Positions 7,748-14,038 of a DNA stretch of 19,053 nt are shown one piece after another. Both the position numbers and the translations under genes were made by a program. The notes beneath the pieces were generated by a model. The model did no database searches. It saw only the letters and a program-made list of their open reading frames with translations, and was not told where the DNA came from. Position 1 is the first letter of the stretch. Every line of letters begins with the position of its first letter. The stretch comes from an uncultured Lachnospiraceae bacterium (GTDB taxonomy: Bacteria > Bacillota > Clostridia > Lachnospirales > Lachnospiraceae): positions 1-19,053 of the forward strand of contig CAMWOK010000022.1 in NCBI GenBank assembly GCA_947175845.1, read 5' to 3'.

Positions 7748-8326
7748 TTACAGATCCTTCCCATCCAACAGAACGCCCTTGTTTTTCACGACATAATCCA
7801 CAAGGGAAACGACGGTCAGCACGACCGCGATCCACATGACAATCTGCGTGATCAGCGCGAGCGCATCAATATTGACAATCATCAGGCAGACCATAATCAT
7901 CTGAAATGTAGTCTTGAACTTTCCCCAGTAGTTTGCGGCGATCACAACGCGGTTGTCCGCCGCCACCAGACGAAATCCGCTGATGATAAACTCCCTGCTG
8001 ATGATGATGATGACAATCCACGCAGGGATCCTGCCCAGCTCAATCAGGCAGATCAGGGCAGCGCACACAAGCAGTTTGTCGGCCAGCGGGTCCATAAATT
8101 TTCCAAAGTTTGTGACAAGATTGTACTTTCTTGCAATCTTACCGTCGAGCAGATCCGTGAGGCTCGCTATGATAAAAATTGCGAGCGCAATGTAGTCCGA
8201 ATAGGCGGCGATTCCGCCAGCCACTGCCATAAACCACGCCCACTGCGCGTGGCTGCCGAGCAGGATCAGCACAAACGGAACAATCAAAATCACTCTGAAA
8301 ACAGTCAGTTTATTCGGTAAATTCAT
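7748..8326 (-). CDS. pgsA: CDP-diacylglycerol--glycerol-3-phosphate 3-phosphatidyltransferase
   Basis: This membrane enzyme joins CDP-diacylglycerol and glycerol-3-phosphate to phosphatidylglycerol phosphate, the committed step to phosphatidylglycerol. That lipid is in turn the donor for lipoteichoic acid synthesis. The 192 residues contain the CDP-alcohol phosphatidyltransferase signature D-x2-D-G-x2-A-R-x8-G-x3-D-x3-D: D58, D61, G62, A65, R66, G75, D79 and D83. The start MNLPNKLTVFR is typical of PgsA, and the protein has several hydrophobic segments at the usual length. The ATG follows AGGAGAG and overlaps the end of rimO by 17 bases, so translation is likely coupled. It is the last gene of the yicC operon and is followed by a hairpin with a T-tract. 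Confidence 0.95.
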   Translation of the reverse strand: MNLPNKLTVFRVILIVPFVLILLGSHAQWAWFMAVAGGIAAYSDYIALAIFIIASLTDLLDGKIARKYNLVTNFGKFMDPLADKLLVCAALICLIELGRIPAWIVIIIISREFIISGFRLVAADNRVVIAANYWGKFKTTFQMIMVCLMIVNIDALALITQIVMWIAVVLTVVSLVDYVVKNKGVLLDGKDL

Positions 8327-9647
8327 CCTCTATCTCTCCTATCAGGTCATATTCGTATGAGCCCGTGATCCGCACCCGAACGAAATCGCCCGTCATCAGC
8401 TCCCTGCTGGTCTGGACAAACACATAGCCGTCCACATTGGGCGCATCCTTATAGCTTCTTGCCACGTAGGCGTGCTCATCCGGCACACTGCCCTCCACCA
8501 TGACAATCAGCGTGCGCCCGACCATCTCCTGCGCCTTCTCAAAGGCGATCTCCTGCTGCAGTTCCATGATGTCCGCCTGGCGTTCCAGCTTCACTTCCTC
8601 GTCGATCTGCCCGTCAAACAGCGCCGCGGGCGTGTCCTCCTCCTGCGAGTACGGGAACACTCCCAGACGGTCAAACTCCATCTCGTCCACAAATTCGAGC
8701 AGGGATGCATGATCCTCCTGCGTCTCTCCCGGAAAACCTGTGATGAGCGTGGTGCGCAGACAGATGTCCGGTATCTGGTCCCTGAGCTTTGCGATCCTGT
8801 CCGCAAGCTCCCTGCGGTCTGTCCGCCGCCCCATGCGCCTCAGGATCGCGTCGGACGCGTGCTGTATGGGTATGTCCAGATAGTTGCATATCTTCTTTTC
8901 GCTCCGGATCGTCTCGATCAGCTCGTCCGTGATCTCCTCCGGATAACAGTAGAGAATCCTTATCCAGTAAATGCCCGCAATCCCGCACAGCCTGTGCAAA
9001 AGCTCCGGCAGGCGCTTCTCTCCGTAGAGATCCACGCCGTACAGTGTCGTCTCCTGCGCCACCAAGATAATCTCCTTCGCGCCGGACGCGGCAAGCTGCT
9101 GTGCCTCCTGCACCAGACTCTCCAGGGGGAGACTCCTATAACTCCCCCGAACCTTTGGTATGATGCAGTACGTGCAGTGCTTGTCACAGCCCTCCGCAAT
9201 CTTGAGATAGGCGTAATGCCCGCCCGTCGTGACAATCCGCTTTCCTCCACAGACGAGAGCGCGGCTCACATCCTCGAGATGATTGCGCCCGCCCCCGGCA
9301 AGCACTTCCTCCAGCGCCTTTGCGATCGCGTCGATGGCGGTCGTCCCGACAATGGCGTCCACCTCGGGAATTTCCTTCTGTATCTCCTCCTGATAGCGCT
9401 GTGCCAGACACCCCGCGGCAATCAGCGCCCCGATGCCGCCGCTTTTGCGCAGCTCTGCCATCTCCAGGAGGGTGTTGATGCTCTCCTGCTTGGCGTCGTT
9501 GATAAAGCAGCAGGTGTTGACGACCACCGCGTCCGCCTCCGCCTCGTCGTCTGTTATAAAAAAGCCCCTCTGAACCAGCGTCCCAAGCATCCTTTCGCTA
9601 TCGACCAGATTCTTGTCGCAGCCGAGGGAAACAAATAAAATCTTCAA
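8310..9647 (-). CDS. rimO: Ribosomal protein S12 methylthiotransferase
   Basis: RimO is a radical-SAM enzyme that adds a methylthio group to a conserved aspartate of ribosomal protein S12. The 445-residue protein has the full architecture. The N-terminal domain has three cysteines for the auxiliary cluster (in SLGCDKN, NTCCF and AAGCLAQ). The radical-SAM motif is CDKHCTYC, followed by IIPKVRGSYRSLP. A C-terminal TRAM domain ends near the stop codon. IPKVRGSYRS and the shorter TRAM tail favour RimO over MiaB. The start is TTG at 9647, 8 bases after AGAGG; the nearby ATG at 9654 hits a stop after three codons. It lies 11 bases after rpoZ and overlaps pgsA by 17 bases. Confidence 0.95.
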   Translation of the reverse strand: MKILFVSLGCDKNLVDSERMLGTLVQRGFFITDDEAEADAVVVNTCCFINDAKQESINTLLEMAELRKSGGIGALIAAGCLAQRYQEEIQKEIPEVDAIVGTTAIDAIAKALEEVLAGGGRNHLEDVSRALVCGGKRIVTTGGHYAYLKIAEGCDKHCTYCIIPKVRGSYRSLPLESLVQEAQQLAASGAKEIILVAQETTLYGVDLYGEKRLPELLHRLCGIAGIYWIRILYCYPEEITDELIETIRSEKKICNYLDIPIQHASDAILRRMGRRTDRRELADRIAKLRDQIPDICLRTTLITGFPGETQEDHASLLEFVDEMEFDRLGVFPYSQEEDTPAALFDGQIDEEVKLERQADIMELQQEIAFEKAQEMVGRTLIVMVEGSVPDEHAYVARSYKDAPNVDGYVFVQTSRELMTGDFVRVRITGSYEYDLIGEIEDEFTE

Positions 9648-9658
9648 TCGTTCATCCT

Positions 9659-9889
9659 CTAGTCTTCGTGTGTGATCTTGATCTTGCCCTGATTGAGTTC
9701 CTCGATGGCAATCGACAGCGGTTTTGTCTGTTTTGCAGCCACCAGGGACTCCTCCCCGCCGATAATCTGGCGCGCGCGCTTTGCCGTCGCCATCACAATC
9801 GAGTAGCGGCTGTTCACAACCGGCGCCTCGCCCTGCTCTACCTCATTGTTGACTACCTTCATTAAATCTGTGTACGATGGATGTAACAT
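9659..9889 (-). CDS. rpoZ: DNA-directed RNA polymerase omega subunit
   Basis: This 76-residue small subunit helps assemble and stabilise RNA polymerase by holding beta-prime. It begins MLHPSYTDLMKVV and contains NSRYSIVMATAKRARQI, the conserved omega segment, then AAKQTKPLSIAIEEL near the C-terminus. This is the usual short clostridial form. The ATG follows GAGGG by about 6 bases. It lies 35 bases after remA. In Bacillus and most clostridia gmk precedes rpoZ directly; here gmk is missing. The rimO start follows 11 bases downstream. Confidence 0.93.
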   Translation of the reverse strand: MLHPSYTDLMKVVNNEVEQGEAPVVNSRYSIVMATAKRARQIIGGEESLVAAKQTKPLSIAIEELNQGKIKITHED

Positions 9890-9924
9890 AGTTTTCCCTC
9901 ACTTTTCGTCAAATTTTTCAACCG

Positions 9925-10194
9925 TTATACCGTCTCGTCCGCATCCTCATCCGACAGGGCGCCCTGCGCCCTCCCCGCGATCGTCTCCGGCAGAAGCGCC
10001 GAGAGCACGATCTGGCTGCTCTCCATGACCAGCACAGACTTGGTTCTGCGCCCCTGCGTGGCGTCTATGACCGTGCCGTTCTCCTTCGCCTTCTGGACCA
10101 GCCTCTTGACCGGCGCTGAGTCCGGGCTCACAACCGCTATGATTTTGGATGTGTTGACAATGTTTCCAAAGCCTATATGAATCAGTCTGTTCAC
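9925..10194 (-). CDS. remA: RemA family extracellular matrix regulator (DUF370)
   Basis: RemA of Bacillus subtilis is a small DNA-binding protein that activates biofilm matrix and osmoprotection genes. This 89-residue homologue shows the family core: LIHIGFGNIVN near the N-terminus, then IIAVVSPDSAPVKRL, VIDATQGRRTKSVLV and IVLSALLPETIAGR. The GTG at 10194 is chosen because GAGG lies 6 bases upstream and the protein then starts MNRLIHIGF, as is usual. A GTG at 10206 has no ribosome-binding site and adds four atypical residues. Its ribosome-binding site lies over the yicC stop codon, so the two genes are coupled. The acidic tail (SDEDADETV) is variable in the family. Whether it controls the nearby polysaccharide cluster cannot be seen. 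Confidence 0.9.
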   Translation of the reverse strand: MNRLIHIGFGNIVNTSKIIAVVSPDSAPVKRLVQKAKENGTVIDATQGRRTKSVLVMESSQIVLSALLPETIAGRAQGALSDEDADETV

Positions 10195-10202
10195 GCGGCA
10201 CC

Positions 10203-11081
10203 TCACTCGATGTTCTGTATCTGTTCCCGGACCTTCTCAATCTCGGTCTTTAAGTCGATCCCGCGGTTTGATATCGCGAGGTCATTCGCCTTGGAGAGGA
10301 TCGTGTTCGCCTCCCGGTTCATCTCCTGCGCGATAAAGTCGAGCTTTCTGCCGATACTTCCACCGTCTTTTAAGGACTGCTTCATCGTCTCGATATGGCT
10401 CCGCAGGCGCACCAGCTCCTCGTCCACACACACCTTGTCGGCAAACAGGGCAACCTCCGTCAACAGTCTTGTCTCGTCCACTGCTGCATCCCCCAGCAAC
10501 TCGCAGATCCGCTCACCCAGCTTCCTTCTGTACTCCTCGATAATCTGGGGCGACCGCTCCTCAAGAAACGCGACATGCCCAAGCATCCCGTCGAGCTTTC
10601 CCGTCAGATCCTGCGCGAGATTGTGTCCCTCGCGGATGCGCGTCTCCTCCAGCGCCCGCGCCGCGCCCTGTATCGCCTTTGCCAGCCCTTTCCAGATCTC
10701 CTCCTCGTCGATGGTCTGCTCTTCCATGGAGAAAACCTCCGGGTAGCGCGAGAGCGTTGAGACCCGGATATCATCATCCAGTCCAAAGTCCTTTGACATG
10801 GTTCTGAGATACCCCAGATATTCGGCCGCGATATCCCTGTTGTATTTGACGCATACATTGCTCTCGGAAAAATCCTCGTACGTGATAAAAATGTCGATCT
10901 TTCCGCGCTGCACGTAATTTTTCAGTTCATTTCGGATGGAACTCTCGAAAAAACCGAGCTTCTTGGGCATCTTGATGTTGGCGTCAAGATATCGGTGATT
11001 GACAGATTTCATCTCGACCGTGTACTTGCGGTCGCCCTCTGTCACCTCACATCTCCCAAAACCTGTCATACTTTTAATCAT
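10203..11081 (-). CDS. yicC: YicC/YloC family endoribonuclease
   Basis: The 292-residue protein begins MIKSMTGFGR, the family N-terminus, and ends with the conserved block GRKLDFIAQEMNREANTI, SKAND and DLKTEIEKVREQIQNIE. Characterised YicC-family proteins are endoribonucleases involved in small-RNA and mRNA turnover. The ATG at 11081 follows AGGAGG by 6 bases; the frame is open 27 codons further upstream but that part contains the promoter. It is the first gene of the yicC-remA-rpoZ-rimO-pgsA operon, and its stop codon lies next to the remA ribosome-binding site. The gene looks complete and of normal length. Confidence 0.93.
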   Translation of the reverse strand: MIKSMTGFGRCEVTEGDRKYTVEMKSVNHRYLDANIKMPKKLGFFESSIRNELKNYVQRGKIDIFITYEDFSESNVCVKYNRDIAAEYLGYLRTMSKDFGLDDDIRVSTLSRYPEVFSMEEQTIDEEEIWKGLAKAIQGAARALEETRIREGHNLAQDLTGKLDGMLGHVAFLEERSPQIIEEYRRKLGERICELLGDAAVDETRLLTEVALFADKVCVDEELVRLRSHIETMKQSLKDGGSIGRKLDFIAQEMNREANTILSKANDLAISNRGIDLKTEIEKVREQIQNIE

Positions 11082-11133
11082 TTCAATCCTCCTGAATGAT
11101 GAATGCCGATTGATTTTGAACATATACTTATGT

Positions 11134-11162
11134 ATTATAGAATAATCCATCCCCCGCGTCAA
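11134..11162 (-). promoter_or_regulatory. Sigma-A promoter of the yicC operon
   Basis: On the - strand, TTGACG (11162-11157) and a perfect TATAAT (11139-11134) are separated by 17 bases. Transcription should begin near 11127, about 45 bases before the yicC ATG. Confidence 0.85.
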
Positions 11163-11204
11163 CCTATTTTTCGCGTGTGTATCGGCGAAAAGACCTAACA
11201 GATA

Positions 11205-11233
11205 TTGAAAACTTTCTCCGCGCGCGTTATACT
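11205..11233 (+). promoter_or_regulatory. Sigma-A promoter of the secreted-protein gene
   Basis: TTGAAA (11205-11210) and TATACT (11228-11233) are separated by 17 bases. The start codon lies 58 bases downstream, preceded by AAAGGAGG. It diverges from the yicC promoter, with 42 bases between the two -35 boxes. Confidence 0.8.
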
Positions 11234-11290
11234 AAATACACAGACCCGCAATCGCTGACAAGACACATACCAAAAAGGAGGTTTTTAGAA

Positions 11291-12055
11291 ATGAAGAAGA
11301 ACTTTTTAAGAAAATGCAGTGCCCTTGTGCTGACAGCCTGCATTCTGACAGCCGGAACGCTGTCGGCAGGGCTGACTGCCAAGGCGGAGCAGGACGCCCC
11401 TGCCGCCGGGACGCAGCAGGCCGGTGAAGAATCTAGGTGGCGCTTTCCGGCGCCGGCTGAGGCCCAGGCGTCATACGACCAGTATCTGGGCGCCCTGCTG
11501 GATTTCCTGTACAGAAACGACCCGCAGGCGTTTGTCGCGCTGGGACTTGGCACTGCGGAGGAGGCAGCCGAACTTTACAACCGCGAACTGGGTTTGGATG
11601 CGTTCTGCAAAGGATTCACGTCCAGCTTGGGTATCGATCTACCCGAAGCGCTTATCAATGATCTTAAGATGCTCATGATCCGGATTATAAGCAGTGCGCG
11701 CTACGCAGTGTCCGGCTGCGAACTGCAAGCGGACGGCACATACGAAGTGACTGTGATCTATGAACAGCTGCAGGTTTTTGCGCCGACGATGGAACTGTTC
11801 GAGGCGGTCTTCACGGAGCTGACCGAATCATGGTATGCGAGTCCCGACTCTTACCCCGGAAACGAGGACATGATGATACAGATAATTGCCGCGCTCTTTA
11901 GCAGCCTGAGGGTGTGCCTTGACAATCCTGTATATGCCGCCCCCGCCCTCACAACCGTCACCATAGAACCCTCAGGCGGCGCTTACATCCCGAATCCGGA
12001 AGACCTTGCCAGCCTGGAAGCGCTGTTCTATGACACTGAAGCAGTACTGGATTAA
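11291..12055 (+). CDS. Secreted protein of unknown function
   Basis: The ATG at 11291 follows GGAGG by 9 bases and opens a 254-residue protein with a classic signal peptide: a basic start (MKKNFLRK), a hydrophobic core (ALVLTACILTAGTLSAGL) and a likely cleavage site after AKA at about residue 32. A low-complexity Ala/Gln/Glu linker follows to about residue 60. The mature part begins near SYDQYLGALLDFLYRND and includes YAVSGCELQADGTYEVTVIYEQLQV, whose shape recalls DUF5105-like clostridial secreted proteins; this is a resemblance only. There is no lipobox, cell-wall sorting signal or catalytic motif. It is a one-gene unit with its own promoter and a strong terminator. The frame extends upstream to 11177, but that stretch contains the promoter and is not coding. 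Confidence 0.85.
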   Translation: MKKNFLRKCSALVLTACILTAGTLSAGLTAKAEQDAPAAGTQQAGEESRWRFPAPAEAQASYDQYLGALLDFLYRNDPQAFVALGLGTAEEAAELYNRELGLDAFCKGFTSSLGIDLPEALINDLKMLMIRIISSARYAVSGCELQADGTYEVTVIYEQLQVFAPTMELFEAVFTELTESWYASPDSYPGNEDMMIQIIAALFSSLRVCLDNPVYAAPALTTVTIEPSGGAYIPNPEDLASLEALFYDTEAVLD

Positions 12056-12065
12056 AACGGTTTAC

Positions 12066-12110
12066 AAAGGATTTCATGGCCTGTGTACATGAAATCCTTT
12101 TTCTTTTTTG
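12066..12110 (+). terminator. Rho-independent terminator
   Basis: A perfect 13-base-pair stem (12066-12078 with 12088-12100, AAAGGATTTCATG pairing with CATGAAATCCTTT) with a 9-base loop is followed by TTCTTTTTT. It ends the transcript of the secreted-protein gene and insulates the downstream ltaS-like gene. Confidence 0.92.
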
Positions 12111-12145
12111 GTCGTCCCATGTGTCCCGTCGAAGCCAAAACAACC

Positions 12146-12174
12146 TTGAAAACCCGAACAAAAGATGCTATTGT
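12146..12174 (+). promoter_or_regulatory. Possible promoter of the ltaS-like gene
   Basis: TTGAAA (12146-12151) is followed after 17 bases by TATTGT (12169-12174), a weak -10. TGTAAT at 12172-12177 is a better hexamer but gives a 20-base spacer. A promoter is expected here because a terminator lies just upstream. Confidence 0.45.
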
Positions 12175-12211
12175 AATAAAGTTATAGCAATTTGGAGGTT
12201 TAAAATTTAAA

Positions 12212-14032
12212 ATGAAAAGGTATTTATCAGAACATACAATCTGTGCAAAACTCGTGTGGTGCCTCAGAAACCTGATCCCGATGTTCCTGTTTCCGATCGC
12301 CAACTTTTATCTGTTTGAGTGGTACACGCACAATCCGTGGAAAGACATGAAAGTTCCCATACAGTTTCTGAATATTTATTTTTTTGAGCTGCTCATGGCG
12401 CTGTTTCTGTTTGTCTTTGGCCGCCTGAAATGGTCCCTGCGCCTGCAGAGCATCTTTTTTATGGCTGTGGGACTTGCAAATTACTATGTCATCAGCTTCC
12501 GCTCCGCCCCGATTATGCCTTGGGACATCTACTCGGTCGGCACTGCCATGAGCGTCGCCAACAATTTCCAGTACTCCCTTGAGCCGCAGACGGTGCTTGT
12601 CCTTGCCGGATTCGCCCTGCTGCTCCTTGCGGAGTCGGCAGTCACCCTGGAACTAAGAGGCGCCGCAGCCTGGAAAAAGCGGCTCTGGGGAGTCCGCATC
12701 GCGGGCGCTGCGCTCTTTCTCGCGCTCGTGTGCAGCTTCACGCACATGCTCCACTTAGACAGCACCATCCGCAGATACGGCATGTACGACAAGCTGTTCA
12801 CCCCGACCGTCATGAGCAGGCGCGACGGCACTGCGGTCGCATTCCTGATGGAACTGAAATACATCTCGGTGGACAAGCCAAAGGGCTACAGCGCAGACGC
12901 GGCGGAACAGATTCTCGCCCCCTTCGCAGAAGAAACCCAAAATTTGCCCGAAACGCTTCCTAATATCATTGTCATCATGAACGAGGCGTTCTCCGACCCC
13001 GCCGTGCTCGGGGAATTTGAGACCAACATGGACTATATGCCCTATGTGCATTCGATCCTGAGCGGAGCGGTGGACAACACGATATCCGGCTGCCTCAATG
13101 TGTCGGTGCTCGGCGGCAACACAGCGAACACGGAATTTGAGTTTCTCACCGGAAACACCATGGCATTTCTCCCGCAGGGAAGCGTGGCGTACCAGCAGTA
13201 TCTCAAGAAAGAGATGCCCTCCCTCGCCTCCCACTTGCGGGATCTGGGCTATGAGACAGCCGCCGCGCACCCCTACAACAGCACCGGGTGGGACCGCAAC
13301 AAGGTCTACCCGCTTCTGGGATTTGACAAAATGTTTTTTATAAAGGATTATAAAAATCCACAAAAAATCCGAAAATATGTTAGTGACCAGGCATGTTACG
13401 ACCAGATTATCAAACTGTACGAGTCCAAGCCCGCAAACACGCCGCTCTTTGTGTTCAATGTCACCATGCAGAACCACTCGTCTTACACAGACGAATATGA
13501 CAACTTTCAGCCAGATATCGAGGTCGCAAACAGCAGCGCAAAGGCGCTTGACAACTACCTGTCGCTGATGAAGCTGTCCGACGAGGCCGTCCGCGGTCTG
13601 ACAGACTACTTTTTGGCAGCCGGCGAGGACACAATCATCGTATTTTTCGGCGACCACCAGCCCACGGACTCGGTCGTCTCAACTGTGTGGAAGTTAAACG
13701 GAAAAAAGGGCAGTGACCTGTCTTTGGAGGATGAGGCAAACCGGTACAAGGTTCCCTATTTTATCTGGGCCAATTTCGACATCGGGACACGAACGAACGC
13801 GGACACGAGCGCCAACTATCTCGCTGCGGCCATACTCGAGACAGCCGGACTCCCCATGACTGCGTATGGACAGTATCTGCGCACACTGTCACAGCAGTAC
13901 CCTGTCATCACGTCCATCCGCACAGAAAATGCCGGGGGCGTGAGTACGGACACCAGAAATGTGATGGATGCGCTGAACCCTTATGCGATTTTGCAGTACG
14001 ACTGTATCTTTGGAAAAAATAACCGGAGGTGA
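12212..14032 (+). CDS. LtaS-like phosphoglycerol transferase (sulfatase-fold membrane enzyme)
   Basis: The enzyme should take glycerol phosphate from phosphatidylglycerol and add it to a growing surface polymer (lipoteichoic acid) or to a glycan outside the membrane. Of its 606 residues the first about 180 carry hydrophobic segments (around 22-36, 52-70, 80-95, 125-142 and 162-178). The extracellular sulfatase-fold domain follows, with metal ligand motif IVIMNEAFSD (253-262), GGNTANTEFEFLTG (301-314) with T304 as probable nucleophile, H422 in MQNHSSY, and FFGDHQP with D481 and H482. These correspond to the E/T/D/H set of Staphylococcus aureus LtaS. GGAGG lies 13 bases before the ATG, longer than usual, but no better in-frame start exists. 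The yfhO-like gene follows after 6 bases. The exact polymer is not determined, and related paralogues act as primases or glycan modifiers. Confidence 0.9.
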   Translation: MKRYLSEHTICAKLVWCLRNLIPMFLFPIANFYLFEWYTHNPWKDMKVPIQFLNIYFFELLMALFLFVFGRLKWSLRLQSIFFMAVGLANYYVISFRSAPIMPWDIYSVGTAMSVANNFQYSLEPQTVLVLAGFALLLLAESAVTLELRGAAAWKKRLWGVRIAGAALFLALVCSFTHMLHLDSTIRRYGMYDKLFTPTVMSRRDGTAVAFLMELKYISVDKPKGYSADAAEQILAPFAEETQNLPETLPNIIVIMNEAFSDPAVLGEFETNMDYMPYVHSILSGAVDNTISGCLNVSVLGGNTANTEFEFLTGNTMAFLPQGSVAYQQYLKKEMPSLASHLRDLGYETAAAHPYNSTGWDRNKVYPLLGFDKMFFIKDYKNPQKIRKYVSDQACYDQIIKLYESKPANTPLFVFNVTMQNHSSYTDEYDNFQPDIEVANSSAKALDNYLSLMKLSDEAVRGLTDYFLAAGEDTIIVFFGDHQPTDSVVSTVWKLNGKKGSDLSLEDEANRYKVPYFIWANFDIGTRTNADTSANYLAAAILETAGLPMTAYGQYLRTLSQQYPVITSIRTENAGGVSTDTRNVMDALNPYAILQYDCIFGKNNRR

Positions 14033-14038
14033 ATACCA

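Noticed and set aside
8472..9638. 388-codon open frame on the + strand
   Set aside because: Antisense to rimO, which is unmistakable from its CxxxCxxC motif.
11177..11290. 38-codon extension of the secreted protein
   Set aside because: It contains the promoter, and the signal peptide starts at 11291 after AAAGGAGG.
12755..13657. 300-codon open frame on the - strand
   Set aside because: Antisense to the LtaS-like gene; no recognisable protein features.
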